Shown in pieces: positions 15,919 through 27,266 of a DNA stretch of 64,000 bases. This stretch comes from Sphingomonas endophytica (GTDB lineage: Bacteria; Pseudomonadota; Alphaproteobacteria; Sphingomonadales; Sphingomonadaceae): contig NZ_JACIJN010000001.1 in the NCBI RefSeq assembly GCF_014199415.1, positions 526,641 to 590,640 on the forward strand, written 5' to 3'. Below the pieces are notes generated by a model, which did no database searches, was not told the origin of the DNA, and was given only the letters and a program-made list of their open reading frames with translations. Every line of letters starts with the position of its first letter. The first letter of the stretch is position 1. The translations under genes and the position numbers were made by a program.

Positions 15919-16674
15919 ATGACCCTGCCCTATACCGATCGCGCCTATCTCGTCACCGGGGCGGCCTCCGGAATCGGCCTCGCTTGCGCGCAGCATCTGG
16001 CGGCGGGCGGCGCGGCGCGGCTGGTGCTCGCCGACCGCGATGCCGCGGCGCTGGCGCGCCTCGATCTCGGCTGCACGCTCGACCTTCTGCCCGGCGATGT
16101 CGCGGACGAAGCCTTGTGGGACGAGGCGGCGGCAGTGCTGACCGGGATCGACGGCGCGGTGGTCAACGCCGGGGTGGCGGGCGCGGGAGCGATCGGGTCG
16201 CTATCGTTCGCCGAATGGCGGCGGATCCTTTCGGTCAACCTCGACGGCGCGTTCCTGACGCTGCGTGCGGTGCTGCGCGCGATGGAAGGCCGCGCGGGCG
16301 CGATCGTCGCGGTCGCGTCGGCGGCGGGGATCAAGGCCGAGCCGGGCGTCGCCGCTTATGGCGCCTCGAAGGCCGGGCTGATCCAGCTCGTCAAGGTCGC
16401 GGCGAAGGAAGGCGCGCCGCAGCGGCTGCGCGTCAACGCGATCGCGCCCGCCGGGGTCGAGACGCCGGTCTGGGACGCGGTGCCGATGTTCGCCGAGCGC
16501 GCCGCGGCAATCGGTCGCGACGCGGCGTTCGCCGAGCTGGCCGCGCTGGCGACGCCGCTCGGGCGCTACGCCAAACCGGAAGAGGTGGCGGCGCAGGTCG
16601 GGTTCCTGCTGTCCGACGCTGCGGCGCTGGTGACCGGCACGGTGTTGGTGAGCGACGGCGGATATCTGCTGTAG
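15919..16674 (+). CDS. SDR-family oxidoreductase
   Basis: 251 residues, classical short-chain dehydrogenase. The TGAASGIG cofactor motif is at residues 13-20, followed by NAGV (83-86), catalytic Ser134, Tyr147 and Lys151 (YGASK), and the C-terminal VTGTVLVSDGGYLL typical of this class. Asp39 at the end of beta2 (ADRD) suggests NAD(H) preference. It lies 19 bp after the NtrC-like gene on the same strand, so it may be co-transcribed. Substrate unknown. Confidence 0.92.
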   Translation: MTLPYTDRAYLVTGAASGIGLACAQHLAAGGAARLVLADRDAAALARLDLGCTLDLLPGDVADEALWDEAAAVLTGIDGAVVNAGVAGAGAIGSLSFAEWRRILSVNLDGAFLTLRAVLRAMEGRAGAIVAVASAAGIKAEPGVAAYGASKAGLIQLVKVAAKEGAPQRLRVNAIAPAGVETPVWDAVPMFAERAAAIGRDAAFAELAALATPLGRYAKPEEVAAQVGFLLSDAAALVTGTVLVSDGGYLL

Positions 16675-16684
16675 GCCCGTCCCT

Positions 16685-16761
16685 CGTCATTGCGAGCGCA
16701 GCGAAGCAATCCAGCGCCGGATCAGGACGCCCTCGATTACTTCGCTTGGCTCGCAATGACG
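16685..16761. repeat. Dispersed palindromic repeat, family B
   Basis: cgtcattgcgagcgcagcg at one end and its inverted copy, tcgcttggctcgcaatgacg, at the other, about 77 bp overall. Other copies are at 27011, 40228 and 49587. It lies between convergent genes and could act as a bidirectional transcript end. Confidence 0.85.
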
Positions 16762-16774
16762 AACAAGAGCGATC

Positions 16775-17662
16775 TCACCACAATACCCCGGTCTTGTCCG
16801 GCACCATCGGTTCGGGGGCTTCGTCGCCGATCGATTGCAGCAGGTCGATCTCGATCGTGCGGCACATCGCAATCAACGGCAGGTCGTGGACGGTGTTGGC
16901 GAACGGGTCGACCAGATCGTCACCGATCGCCAGCACCGCGAGGAACATCAGTCCCGCCACGGTCGACCCGAGCGGCGTCGCGAAGCCCAGCGTCTCGACC
17001 AGCCCGATCGGCAGCAGGATGCAGAACAGGTGCGTGAAGATCGTCGGGAAGAAGCGATATTGATTGGGTAGCGGCGTGTTCTTGAGCCGCTCCATCCCGC
17101 CCTGCGCGTTGGCGATGTCGATCAGCACGCTTTCCATCGAGGTCTGCTGGATGGTGTCGATCCAGCCCTTCTCGCGCGCCTCGTTGATGCGGCGGCCGGT
17201 GCCGTCGACGATGCCGTTCGCGGTGTTGGTGCGGGACAGCGCGAAGTCCGCCTCGCCCTTCGACAGGAAGCGCAGCACCGCGTCGTCGACCTTCTGCTTG
17301 CGCAGCTGGCAGCGCAGCGCGTTCACATAGGCGATCTGGCGCAGCACGATCGTGCGCTTCATGTCGCGCGCCTCCGGATCGGGGAGGAAGTTGCGCGCGG
17401 CACGCGCCAGGTTACGGCTGGCGTTGATCATCAGCCCCCACAGCGACCGCCCTTCCCACCAGCGCTGATAGGCGGAGTTGCTGCGGAAACCGAGGAACAG
17501 CGCCAGCGCCGAACCGAACAGGGTCAGCGGCAGTTCGGGGGCGTGGAACGGCAGCACGAAATAGGTGATGGTGACGATCACGTCCCAGACGAACAGGATG
17601 ACGAGCGGCTTCCAGACCTCGCGAACGATCTGGGTGAGACGGGGTACGGCGGTAACGATCAT
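16775..17662 (-). CDS. Bestrophin-family anion channel-like membrane protein
   Basis: 295 residues with four membrane helices in the bestrophin arrangement. Family segments are FLGFRSNSAYQRWWEGRSLWGLMINASRNLAR (near residue 55-85) and the C-terminal LGDDLVDPFANTVHDLPL acidic cluster that forms the calcium-clasp-like region. Bacterial bestrophins form pentameric ion channels of uncertain physiological role. Start ATG 17662. It stands alone between convergent SDR and upstream folP. Confidence 0.9.
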   Translation of the reverse strand: MIVTAVPRLTQIVREVWKPLVILFVWDVIVTITYFVLPFHAPELPLTLFGSALALFLGFRSNSAYQRWWEGRSLWGLMINASRNLARAARNFLPDPEARDMKRTIVLRQIAYVNALRCQLRKQKVDDAVLRFLSKGEADFALSRTNTANGIVDGTGRRINEAREKGWIDTIQQTSMESVLIDIANAQGGMERLKNTPLPNQYRFFPTIFTHLFCILLPIGLVETLGFATPLGSTVAGLMFLAVLAIGDDLVDPFANTVHDLPLIAMCRTIEIDLLQSIGDEAPEPMVPDKTGVLW

Positions 17663-17714
17663 GGCCGGCTAACGCGCATCAGGAAATTCCGTTCACCATT
17701 TCATTTCATTGCCG

Positions 17715-18773
17715 TCACGAGGTCGCGGAGAGCGCGCGATCACGCAGGCCGCGCCAGACGCGCAGCGCCTGCACCGTCTCCGGAACATCGTGGACGCGCA
17801 GCACCTGCACGCCTGCCTGCGCGCCCGCAATCGCCAGCGCGACCGAGCCGCCGAGCCGTGCGGCGACCGGTGCCTCATGGTCGAGCGCGCCGATCAGGCG
17901 CTTGCGGCTCGCGCCGAGCATGAGCGGGCAGCCGAGCCCGTGGAGCAGCGCCAGCCCGTTGAGCAAGGCGAGATTGTCGGCGAGCGACTTGCCGAAGCCG
18001 ATCCCTGGATCGACCATGATCCGCGTGCGGTCGACCCCCGCCGCGACCACCGCATCGACGCGCGCCTCCAGCCAGTCGAACACCTCGGTGACGACGTCCC
18101 GATAGCCCGGACGACCGTGGCCGCCGGCCTTCGGATCGGGCGAGTGCATCAGGATCACCGGCGCGCCGCTGCGCGCGACGATCGCCAGCGCGCGTTCGTC
18201 CCATAGCAACGCCGACAGGTCGTTGACGATCGCCGCGCCTGCCGACAGCGCCGCTTCCATCACCGCCGCCTTGCGCGTGTCGACCGAGGCGAGCGCCCCG
18301 GCGCGCGCCAGCCGCTCGACCACCGGGGCGACGCGGCGTGCCTCGTCCTCTTCCCAGACCAGCGCCGCGCCGGGGCGGGTCGACTCGCCGCCGACGTCGA
18401 TCAGCGCCGCCCCCGCCGCGGCCATCGCCATGCCCGCCGACGCCGCGCCGGCGGGATCGTCGACATGCGCGCCGCCGTCGGAGAAGCTGTCCGGCGTGAC
18501 GTTGAGGATCGCGGCGACCTGCGGCTGGTCGAAGCGCAGGGTGCGCTCGCCGAGCACCCATGGCGCGCGCGGCGCGGTGATGCGCGCGTGGAGCGTCGCG
18601 GCGCGCGCGCCGAGCTGCGCGATGTCGGCGACGGCGACGATGCGGCGGGCGGCGGGCTCGATTACCTCGTAGGCGGCGAACCACTGCAACCCGCCCGCCA
18701 GCCGCGCGACATGGCCGTCCGGATAGGCGAAGGGCGCGTCGGTGAAATGGATCGGGCGGAGGTGGAGCGTCAT
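17715..18773 (-). CDS. folP: Dihydropteroate synthase
   Basis: 352 residues. Condenses 6-hydroxymethyl-dihydropterin pyrophosphate with p-aminobenzoate in folate synthesis. All pterin-binding signatures are present: AILNVTPDSFSDGG, DVGGESTRPG, SVDTRKAAVMEAAL, IVNDLSAL, DPGIGFGKSLADNLALL and GASRKRLIG. A roughly 75-residue N-terminal extension precedes the barrel, as in other sphingomonad versions. ATG 18773 was chosen; the open frame beyond it runs into repeat sequence. Confidence 0.95.
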   Translation of the reverse strand: MTLHLRPIHFTDAPFAYPDGHVARLAGGLQWFAAYEVIEPAARRIVAVADIAQLGARAATLHARITAPRAPWVLGERTLRFDQPQVAAILNVTPDSFSDGGAHVDDPAGAASAGMAMAAAGAALIDVGGESTRPGAALVWEEDEARRVAPVVERLARAGALASVDTRKAAVMEAALSAGAAIVNDLSALLWDERALAIVARSGAPVILMHSPDPKAGGHGRPGYRDVVTEVFDWLEARVDAVVAAGVDRTRIMVDPGIGFGKSLADNLALLNGLALLHGLGCPLMLGASRKRLIGALDHEAPVAARLGGSVALAIAGAQAGVQVLRVHDVPETVQALRVWRGLRDRALSATS

Positions 18774-18839
18774 GAGTCCGCGGTAGCGGCTTCGCGCGGG
18801 TGGCGGAACCCGACTCGCTTCCGCCGGCTCGGTCGCTTT

Positions 18840-19138
18840 CTCAGGACACATAAGCGCCGTTGTATGTGTCGGCGTCATGCCCGGACGATGGAGCCATGGG
18901 CCCCTGCCTGCGCAGGGGCGACGACTTGCAAGGAGGCGTTGCGAACAGCGATGTCGAGAGCAGCGTCCAGCAGCTTTCGCCAGCGTCACACCTGACAAGC
19001 CACCGTCGCCCCTGCGCAGGCAGGGGCCCATGGCTGTTTCGTCGATCGTGTCGGGTGGACACATGGCCGACGCTTATGTGTCGACGTCATTCCACGACGA
19101 CAGAGACATCGGCCCCTGCCTGCGCAGGGGCGACGGGA
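18840..19138. repeat. Cluster of family C palindromes filling the folP-ccrM gap
   Basis: Three copies of the gcccctgcctgcgcaggggcgac element, at about 18897-18922 and 19108-19137 in one orientation and 19007-19033 inverted. The connecting tracts also repeat motifs such as cgtcat and tgtgtcg. No gene is seen in the 365-bp gap between folP and ccrM. Confidence 0.8.
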
Positions 19139-20456
<1,318 letters not shown>

Positions 20457-20458
<2 letters not shown>

Positions 20459-21065
20459 AGAACGGCAAAATGCACTGCGCGACCGGTGCGAAGCTGCGGC
20501 GGTGGAGCGGCGACGGTCCGTGCTCGCGCAACGCGGCGAGGTGCTGCGCGCTGCCATAGCCCTTGTTGGCGTGCCATCCGTAATGCGGATGTGATTCGGC
20601 GGCGGCGATCATGATCTGGTCGCGGGTGTGCTTGGCGACGATCGACGCGGCGGCGATCGAGCGGCTGTGCGCATCGCCCGAGACGATCGCGGTCGCGGCA
20701 TAGCCCCAGCGCGGCAGGCGGTTGCCATCGACCAGCACATGCCCCGGCGCGCAGCCGAGCACCTCCGCCAGCCGGTCGACCGCGAGCGTCATCGCCTTCA
20801 TCGTCGCCCAGTAGATGTTGAGCGTGTCGATCTCGCCGGGCTCGACGATCCCGACGCCGAACGCCGCGCAGTCGGTGAGCCGCGCATAGAGACGTGCGCG
20901 CTCGGCGGCGGAGAGCTTCTTCGAATCATCGATCCCGCGCGGGACGCTTTTGGCGGGCAGCACCAGCGCGCAGGCGACCACCGGCCCGGCGAGCGGCCCG
21001 CGCCCGGCCTCGTCCACTCCGGCGACCGGCGGTAGGCAGGCGCGCTCGTGCTTCAGGCCGGGCAT
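20457..21065 (-). CDS. rnhB: Ribonuclease HII
   Basis: 202 residues. Cleaves the RNA strand of RNA-DNA hybrids and single misincorporated ribonucleotides. The signature GVDEAGRGPLAGPVV carries the first catalytic Asp-Glu pair, followed by DSKKLS, the middle catalytic Asp in HVLVDGNRLP, and IAAASIVAKHTRD. The ATG at 21065 (MPGLKHERA) is preceded by GGAG and overlaps the end of thiD by 13 bp; the longer frame upstream only mirrors thiD. Confidence 0.95.
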
Positions 21066-21880
21066 CCGCGCTCCCACAGATCGAACGGTGCGTCGCCGAG
21101 CGCATGTCCCATCGGCCCATGCCCCGCCCCCAACCCCGGCGCGGCCAGCAACGCGGCGCGGACGTAGCGGATCGCGCGCGCGATCGCGGGTTCGAGCGTC
21201 AGCCCCGCCGCCAGCCCGGTCGCGATCGCACTGGCGAGCGTGCAGCCGGTGCCGTGGCTGTGGCGCGTGTCGATCCGCGGGTTGGCCCATTCGGCGATGG
21301 CGCCTTCCGCGCCGATCAACCGGTCGACCACCGTCTCGCCCTCGGCATGGCCGCCCTTGACCAGCACCGGCGCGCCGATCGTCGCGGCATAGTCGCGCGC
21401 GGCGGGCTCGACATCGACGGCATCGAGGCGCGCACGGTCGACCAGCGCCGCGAGCTCGGGAAGGTTGGGCGTGACGAGCGTGCTCATCCGCGCCAGCCGC
21501 GCAAAGCCGGCGATCGTCGCAGGATCGGCGAGCATCGCGCCACTGGTCGCGACCATTACCGGATCGAGCACGATCGGTGCGGCATACAGGCCGCTCGCCA
21601 GTTCGTCGGCGACCGCGGCCGCGATTGCGGCGCCACCCAGCATCCCGATCTTGACCGCGTCGACCCCGAGGTCCTCGACCACGCAGGTCATCTGCCGCCG
21701 CACCAGCTCCGGCGACAGCGCCGCCACCGCTTCCACGCCGCGCGTATTCTGCGCGGTGACGGCGGTGATCGCAGTCATCGCGTGGCCGCCCAGCATCGTC
21801 ACGGTCTTGAGATCGGCCTGTATTCCCGCGCCGCCGCCCGAGTCCGACCCGGCGACGATCAGGACGCGCGCGATCGTCAT
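21053..21880 (-). CDS. thiD: Hydroxymethylpyrimidine/phosphomethylpyrimidine kinase
   Basis: 275 residues. Phosphorylates HMP and HMP-P in thiamine synthesis (ribokinase-like fold). Conserved features: IVAGSDSGGGAGIQADLKT at the N-terminus, VLDPVMVATSGAML, TPNLPELAAL, VKGGH and the anion-hole/catalytic HSHGTGCTLASAIA. ATG 21880 overlaps the upstream small zinc-protein gene by 4 bp, and the 3' end overlaps rnhB, so three genes form a tight operon. Confidence 0.95.
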   Translation of the reverse strand: MTIARVLIVAGSDSGGGAGIQADLKTVTMLGGHAMTAITAVTAQNTRGVEAVAALSPELVRRQMTCVVEDLGVDAVKIGMLGGAAIAAAVADELASGLYAAPIVLDPVMVATSGAMLADPATIAGFARLARMSTLVTPNLPELAALVDRARLDAVDVEPAARDYAATIGAPVLVKGGHAEGETVVDRLIGAEGAIAEWANPRIDTRHSHGTGCTLASAIATGLAAGLTLEPAIARAIRYVRAALLAAPGLGAGHGPMGHALGDAPFDLWERGCPA

Positions 21881-22101
21881 GAGGGGAAACGCCGCTCGGC
21901 GGCGGCGGGGTATGTCTTCAGCGTCTTGCCGACCCGCGCTGGCCGGTCGAGCAATTCGCCGCCGCAATTCGGGCAGGTCTCGTCGAGCGCGTCGGCGCAG
22001 TCGGCGCAGAAGGTGCATTCCATCGAGCAGATGAACGCACCCCCTTCGTCGGCCGGCAGGTCCACGCCGCAACGTTCGCAATCGGGTCGCATGTCGAGCA
22101 T
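21877..22101 (-). CDS. Small DUF1272-type zinc-ribbon protein
   Basis: 74 residues with cysteines arranged CERC ... CSMECTFCADCAD ... CPNCGGEL, matching the DUF1272 family of small cysteine-rich proteins. Probably binds two zinc ions. The stop overlaps the thiD start (ATGA). Function unknown. Confidence 0.85.
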   Translation of the reverse strand: MLDMRPDCERCGVDLPADEGGAFICSMECTFCADCADALDETCPNCGGELLDRPARVGKTLKTYPAAAERRFPS

Positions 22102-22139
22102 GGCAGGCGTTTAGCGTTCCGTGCGCGATTCCACCACCG

Positions 22140-22293
22140 TCCGTTCCCCTGAGGAGAGCCTGATCTTGTCGAAGCCTCGTCTCGAGGGGTCAGCGCGCCA
22201 ACCGTACTTCGAGACGATGATCGGGTCAGGATGCTTAGGGCATGTTCACCCGATCATTTCGACAGGCTCAATGCCTCCTCAGCACGAGCGGTG
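22140..22293. repeat. Dispersed repeat, family D
   Basis: Contains gttcccctgaggag near one end and its approximate inverse (gcctcctcagcacg) at the other, with inner arms cgaagcctcgtctcgag / cttcgagacgatgatcgg and ttgtcgaag / atttcgacaggctcaatg. This type is widespread in proteobacterial genomes. Only one copy is seen in the window. Confidence 0.6.
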
Positions 22294-22309
22294 GTGAATC
22301 ACCCCTTCT

Positions 22310-23140
22310 TCAGTCCACGAACGCCCGCTCGATGACGAACTGCCCGGGGTTGGCGTTCGAGCCCTCGGTCAGCCCGAGATGTTCGAGCATCGACGCGATC
22401 TCGCGGATCATCGCGGTCGAGCCGCACAGCATCACGCGATCGGTCTCGGGATCGAAGCGCGGCTCGCCCTCCAGCCCCTCGAACAGGCGTCCGCTTTCGA
22501 TCAGCGCCGGGATGCGGCCGGTGGTGTGGAAATCCTCGCGCGTGACCGCGGGGACGTAATGGAAGCGCGTCGCCGCATCGTCCGCGACCAACGGGTCGTC
22601 GGCCAGCCGCGCGCTGAGTTCGTCGTGGAAGGCCAGATCGTTGACGCGGCGCACGCCGTGGACGATCACGACCTGGTCGAACCGCTCGTACACGTCCGGG
22701 TCGCGCGCGACGCTGAGGAACGGCGCCAGTCCGGTGCCGGTCGACAGCAGGAACAGCCGCTTGCCGCCGAGCAGCGCGTCGAGCACCAAGGTGCCGGTCG
22801 GCTTCTTGCCGAGATAGACCTGATCGCCCGGCTCCACCGCCTGCAATCGCTCAGTCAGCGGGCCGTCGGGCACCTTGATCGACAGAAACTCCAGCTCCTC
22901 CGCCCATGCCGGGCTGGCGATCGAATAAGCGCGCATCACCGGCTTGGCGGGCTTGTCGTCGGTGCCGCCCTCACCGGGCAGGCCGATCATCACGAATTCG
23001 CCGGAGCGAAAGCGGAACGACGCTGGGCGCTCGACCGCGAAGCTGAACAGATGCTCGTTCCAGTGGCGCACCCATTTGACCGCCACGCTGTTGAAGGCGG
23101 TCGATTCAGGGATAAGCACTGGCGCACGCAGGTCGGTCAT
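22310..23140 (-). CDS. fpr: Ferredoxin-NADP+ reductase
   Basis: 276 residues, a bacterial-type FAD flavoprotein that exchanges electrons between NADPH and ferredoxin or flavodoxin. FAD-binding RAYSIASP, then GTGLAPFLSVARD (NADP site) and the C-terminal MLCGSTAMIREIASMLEHLGL followed by FVIERAFVD, as in subclass I reductases. ATG 23140 was chosen, where the conserved domain begins; 15 extra upstream codons have no support. Confidence 0.93.
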   Translation of the reverse strand: MTDLRAPVLIPESTAFNSVAVKWVRHWNEHLFSFAVERPASFRFRSGEFVMIGLPGEGGTDDKPAKPVMRAYSIASPAWAEELEFLSIKVPDGPLTERLQAVEPGDQVYLGKKPTGTLVLDALLGGKRLFLLSTGTGLAPFLSVARDPDVYERFDQVVIVHGVRRVNDLAFHDELSARLADDPLVADDAATRFHYVPAVTREDFHTTGRIPALIESGRLFEGLEGEPRFDPETDRVMLCGSTAMIREIASMLEHLGLTEGSNANPGQFVIERAFVD

Positions 23141-23256
23141 CGGCGATCCGGTCTGATATGAGGATTTCTTGCGAATGGCGCGCATTATGTTGCGGCGCGG
23201 GAAGGGTCAACCATAGCTGGGCTTGGGTGCGGGCAAGATGGCGCGGGCGGCGCGGA

Positions 23257-23688
23257 TCAGTCGCGCTGGGCCAGCGGCGCCTGGACGAAGCGCAGCGCCA
23301 CCCATTCCGCGGCGGTCGCGAGATCCTCGGCGATCCGCGGCGCGCCGCTGTCGGCGACCAGGGTCGCGGCGATCCGGCGCGCTGCTGTGCCGTCGCCGTC
23401 CAGCGCGGCGGCGAACATCGCCAGCATCGTCGCCTCGGCATCGGTGACGTGTTTCGCGCCCGGCATCCCGAAGTGGAGCCAGCGCAGCGCGTGCGCGTCG
23501 AGCAACGCCATCAGCTTCGTAAAGTCGGGTAGCGCCGCCATCACCCCGCGCCAGCCGAACCCCGGCGCCAGCGCTGCGCACGGACAGCGTCCGGCACGCG
23601 CCGCGGCGGTCCATTGCCGCATCGCGCCGGTAAGGAAATGAAAATGCTCATCGAGGTTCGGCGGCAGTCGGTCGAGGAAGCGGTACAT
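23257..23688 (-). CDS. Conserved-looking protein of unknown function
   Basis: 143 residues, helical, no signal peptide, with a small Cys pair ([12 protein letters not shown]). I do not recognise it. Codon use and the absence of stops fit a real gene, and the promoter side faces uvrB divergently. Tryptophan and histidine rich phrases ([25 protein letters not shown]) suggest a folded globular protein. Confidence 0.55.
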   Translation of the reverse strand: MYRFLDRLPPNLDEHFHFLTGAMRQWTAAARAGRCPCAALAPGFGWRGVMAALPDFTKLMALLDAHALRWLHFGMPGAKHVTDAEATMLAMFAAALDGDGTAARRIAATLVADSGAPRIAEDLATAAEWVALRFVQAPLAQRD

Positions 23689-23786
23689 GGATCACCTCGA
23701 TTTGCGATTGCCTCGCAGTAGCCGAGACGGAACACACCGTCAACGCGCCCTTTCGCTGCGCGGCGGGTGCGCCCATATTGCCGCGC

Positions 23787-25970
23787 ATGGCGATCCAGAT
23801 CCGTACCAACCTTGCCGAGCCCGAAACCGATGCGGCGTTCGTCCCGCACCGTCCCGCCCGTCCGCAAAAGGTCGAAGGCGGCAGGACGTTCAAGCTGGTC
23901 AGCGAATATGAGCCATCGGGTGATCAGCCGACCGCGATCCGCGAGCTGGTCGACACCGCGCGCGCCGGCGAGAAGGATCAGGTGCTGCTCGGCGTTACGG
24001 GCTCGGGCAAGACCTTCACGATGGCGAAGGTGATCGAGGAAATGCAGCGCCCGGCGCTGATCCTCGCCCCCAACAAGATCCTCGCCGCGCAATTGTACGG
24101 CGAGTTCAAGTCTTTCTTTCCTGACAATGCCGTCGAATATTTCGTCAGCTATTACGATTACTATCAGCCCGAGGCCTATGTCCCGCGCTCCGACACCTAT
24201 ATCGAGAAGGAGTCGAGCATCAACGAGTCGATTGACCGGATGCGCCACTCCGCGACCCGGTCGCTGCTCGAACGCGACGACGTGATCATCGTCGCCTCGG
24301 TATCGTGCCTGTACGGCATCGGCTCGGTCGAGACCTATTCCGCGATGATCTTCGATCTGAAGAAAGGCCAGAGCGTCGATCAGCGCGAGATCGTCCGCAA
24401 ATTGGTCGCGCTGCAATACAAGCGTAACGACGCCGCGTTTCAGCGCGGCAATTTTCGCGTAAAGGGCGACAATCTCGAAATCTTTCCCTCGCACTATGAA
24501 GACAGCGCGTGGCGCGTGTCGTTCTTTGGCGACGAGATCGAGGAGATCGTCGAGTTCGATCCGCTGACCGGCAAGAAGTCGGCGAGCCTGGGGTCGATCC
24601 GCATCTACGCCAATTCGCACTATGTCACCCCCGGCCCGACGATGAAGCAGGCGACCGAGGCGATCAAACACGAGCTGTCGGAACGGCTCAAGGAGCTGGA
24701 GATCGAGGGCAAGCTGCTCGAGCGCCAGCGGCTGGAACAGCGCACCAATTTCGACCTCGAGATGATCGCCGCGACCGGCAGCTGCAACGGCATCGAGAAT
24801 TACAGCCGCTTCCTGACCGGACGCCTGCCCGGCGAACCGCCGCCCACTTTGTTCGAATATCTTCCGGAAAACGCGCTGCTGTTCGTCGACGAGAGCCACC
24901 AGACGATCGGCCAGATCAACGGCATGTCGCGCGGCGACCACCGGCGCAAGATCACGCTCGCCGAATATGGCTTCCGCCTGCCCTCGGCGATCGACAACCG
25001 TCCTTTGCGTTTCAACGAATGGGACGCGATGCGCCCGCAGACCGTCTGCGTCTCGGCGACGCCGGGCACGTGGGAGATGGAACAGGCCGGCGGTGTCTTC
25101 GCCGAACAGGTGATCCGCCCGACCGGGCTGATCGACCCGCCGGTCGAGATCAAGCCGGTCGAGGAACAGGTGCAGGACCTGATCGTCGAATGCGGCAAGA
25201 CCACCGCGCTCGGCTATCGCACGCTCGTCACCACGCTCACCAAGCGGATGGCCGAGGATCTGACCGAATATATGCACGAGGCGGGGATCAAGGTCCGCTA
25301 CATGCACTCCGACGTCGAGACTTTGGAGCGGATCGAGCTGATCCGCGACCTGCGGCTGGGCGTGTATGACGTGCTGATCGGGATCAACCTGTTGCGCGAG
25401 GGGCTCGACATCCCCGAATGCGGGCTGGTCGCGATCCTCGACGCCGACAAGGAGGGCTTCCTGCGCTCCGAGACCTCGCTGATCCAGACGATCGGGCGCG
25501 CGGCGCGCAACGTCGACGGACGCGTGATCCTCTATGCCGACCGCATCACCGGCAGCATGGAGCGCGCGATGAACGAGACCGCGCGCCGCCGCGAAAAGCA
25601 GGAGGCGTACAACCGCGAACACGGCATCACCCCGACGACGATCCGCCGCAGCATCGGTGACATCATCGCGCATGTCGCGTCGAAGGATCAGGTGACGGTC
25701 GAGATTGACGAGGACCGTCCGCACATGGTCGGCCACAATCTGCGCGCGTATATCGAGGAGCTGGAGAAGAAGATGCGCAAGGCCGCGTCCGATCTCGAGT
25801 TCGAGGAAGCCGGGCGGCTGCGCGACGAGATCCGTGCGCTGGAGCAGGAAGAGCTGGGGCTGCCGGTCGAGCAGCAGAAGCTGCCGCTGATGGGGCGCAG
25901 CAACGAGGGCAAGCCGGGGACGCGCAAGACGCGCTTCGGCAAGACGCAGCGGAAGTTCGGGAAACGGTAG
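23787..25970 (+). CDS. uvrB: Excinuclease ABC subunit B
   Basis: 727 residues. Damage-verification helicase-like subunit of nucleotide excision repair. Walker [10 protein letters not shown] near residue 70, the beta-hairpin [12 protein letters not shown] that inserts between strands, helicase motifs through QTIGRAARN, and the C-terminal UVR motif ([28 protein letters not shown]) that binds UvrC. ATG 23787 gives MAIQIRTN; a TTG three codons upstream is less likely. Confidence 0.98.
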   Translation: MAIQIRTNLAEPETDAAFVPHRPARPQKVEGGRTFKLVSEYEPSGDQPTAIRELVDTARAGEKDQVLLGVTGSGKTFTMAKVIEEMQRPALILAPNKILAAQLYGEFKSFFPDNAVEYFVSYYDYYQPEAYVPRSDTYIEKESSINESIDRMRHSATRSLLERDDVIIVASVSCLYGIGSVETYSAMIFDLKKGQSVDQREIVRKLVALQYKRNDAAFQRGNFRVKGDNLEIFPSHYEDSAWRVSFFGDEIEEIVEFDPLTGKKSASLGSIRIYANSHYVTPGPTMKQATEAIKHELSERLKELEIEGKLLERQRLEQRTNFDLEMIAATGSCNGIENYSRFLTGRLPGEPPPTLFEYLPENALLFVDESHQTIGQINGMSRGDHRRKITLAEYGFRLPSAIDNRPLRFNEWDAMRPQTVCVSATPGTWEMEQAGGVFAEQVIRPTGLIDPPVEIKPVEEQVQDLIVECGKTTALGYRTLVTTLTKRMAEDLTEYMHEAGIKVRYMHSDVETLERIELIRDLRLGVYDVLIGINLLREGLDIPECGLVAILDADKEGFLRSETSLIQTIGRAARNVDGRVILYADRITGSMERAMNETARRREKQEAYNREHGITPTTIRRSIGDIIAHVASKDQVTVEIDEDRPHMVGHNLRAYIEELEKKMRKAASDLEFEEAGRLRDEIRALEQEELGLPVEQQKLPLMGRSNEGKPGTRKTRFGKTQRKFGKR

Positions 25971-25997
25971 AGGCTTTCCCGTCACCCTCATCTCAGG

Positions 25998-26113
25998 GTC
26001 ACTCCGGCAAAGGCCGGGGTCCAGTCGCGGAGCGCCTGAAGAAGAAGCGGAACGGCCGCTGCGCATAGTGCGGCGACGTTACCCAACTGGGCCCCGGCGT
26101 TCGCCGGGGTGAC
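25998..26113. repeat. Dispersed palindrome, family F
   Basis: gtcactccggcaaaggccggggtccag at the left and its inverse ctgggccccggcgttcgccggggtgac at the right, about 116 bp, after uvrB. It may work as the uvrB transcript end. Confidence 0.75.
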
Positions 26114-26193
26114 GTGAGAGAGGTGGGTTAAGGCGCAAAGGCGAGTGATCTCAATCACTCCCGGTTCAGCCACCCGCCCCTATATCCCACACC

Positions 26194-26940
26194 ATGTACG
26201 CGCAGCCTCCCCGCGAGCGGATCGGTCCGGCCATCGCCGCCGCGGCGGTGTGTGCGGCGCTCGGCTGGACGCTGTTCGTCGGGTTGGCCGGCGCGCCACT
26301 CGCACAACGCGTCGAGGAGGGGCTGGCGGTGTTCCGCATCGCGACCCCGCCGCCACCGCCGGTCAAGGTGGTGCCAAAACGCACGCACACGTCACGCCCC
26401 TCGGGCCGCGCCGCCCCGCCCAACATCCGCTCGCAGGCCACGCAGATCGCCGCCCCGACGCCGATCGTCGTGGTGCCGCTCCCCCCGCCGCCGATCACGG
26501 TCGCGCTCAAGCCGTTCGCGGGCAACGAGGCAACGCAGGGCGCGACCAGCAAAGTCGGGCCGGGCACCGGCGCGGGTGGCGTCGGCGACGGAACCGGGAG
26601 CGGCGGCTGGGGCGATGGCGACGGTGGCCCGGGCGACGAGACGCCGCCGGTCTGGAAGCGCGGCCGCCTGACCGACGCCGATTACCCCCGCGACCTCGGC
26701 GACGCGGGCTTTCAAGGCACGGTAGCGGTCAAGTACCTCGTTTGGAGCGACGGCCGCGTGCGCGACTGTCACGTCACGAAGAGCAGCGGCAATGCGACGC
26801 TCGACGCGACCACCTGCCGACTGATCCAGCGCCGCTTCCGTTACGACCCGTCGCGCGATGCCGAGGGCCGCCCGGTGCCGGCGTGGATCGTCGAGAACCA
26901 CGAATGGATCATCGTGGCGGAGCCCTCGGCTGGCCAGTGA
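26194..26940 (+). CDS. TonB-family energy-transducer-like protein
   Basis: 248 residues: N-terminal membrane anchor (about residues 12-32), proline-rich periplasmic stretch (VFRIATPPPPPVKVVPKRT, then VVVPLPPPPI), a glycine-rich linker (GPGTGAGGVGDGTGSGGWGDG) and a TonB C-terminal domain (LTDADYPRDLGDAGFQGTVAVKYLVWSDGRVRDCHVTKSSGN...LDATTC). Two Cys in this domain may form a disulfide. No exbBD genes lie nearby, so it may be an accessory TonB. Confidence 0.8.
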   Translation: MYAQPPRERIGPAIAAAAVCAALGWTLFVGLAGAPLAQRVEEGLAVFRIATPPPPPVKVVPKRTHTSRPSGRAAPPNIRSQATQIAAPTPIVVVPLPPPPITVALKPFAGNEATQGATSKVGPGTGAGGVGDGTGSGGWGDGDGGPGDETPPVWKRGRLTDADYPRDLGDAGFQGTVAVKYLVWSDGRVRDCHVTKSSGNATLDATTCRLIQRRFRYDPSRDAEGRPVPAWIVENHEWIIVAEPSAGQ

Positions 26941-26945
26941 GGCCG

Positions 26946-27080
26946 TCATCCCGGACCTGGTCCAGGATCCCTCTTCTTGTTCGATCGCGTTGATCGACCC
27001 GGCACACTACCGTCATTGCGAGCGGAGCGAAGCAAGCCAGTGCCGGACCAGCACGCCGTGTATCGCTCCGCTCGCAATAA
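26946..27080. repeat. Diverged family E palindrome followed by a family B repeat
   Basis: tcccggacctggtccagga at 26949 is a family E-like hairpin. From 27011 a family B copy begins cgtcattgcgagcggagcg and closes with cgctccgctcgcaata at 27080. The remaining gap to 27124 holds nothing recognisable. Confidence 0.7.
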
Positions 27081-27124
27081 AGAACGATTTATTTCCTTTC
27101 CCCGATCACGTCCGGGGCGGTGGC

Positions 27125-27256
27125 TCAGCGCTTCTCGGCCGGCTCCGCATCGGTGGTCTGCGGCGGCGGCGAGCTGTTGCCCTTGTCGGGTGCATCCGGA
27201 TCCGTCAGCAGTTCCTCGACCGCTTCCTGGACGTCGTTTTCCTTACGCTCGCTCAT
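27125..27256 (-). CDS. Small acidic protein of unknown function
   Basis: 43 residues, highly charged (MSERKENDVQEAVEELLTDP then a proline-rich tail), no membrane span. The start has a strong GAGGAG Shine-Dalgarno 6 bp upstream and the gene starts 10 bp after the PRC-barrel gene, so it is probably the second gene of that operon. I do not know the family. Confidence 0.65.
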   Translation of the reverse strand: MSERKENDVQEAVEELLTDPDAPDKGNSSPPPQTTDAEPAEKR

Positions 27257-27266
27257 GGCTCACTCC

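Noticed and set aside
23541..26066. 841-codon minus-strand frame opposite uvrB
   Set aside because: Antisense shadow of uvrB with no recognisable domain.
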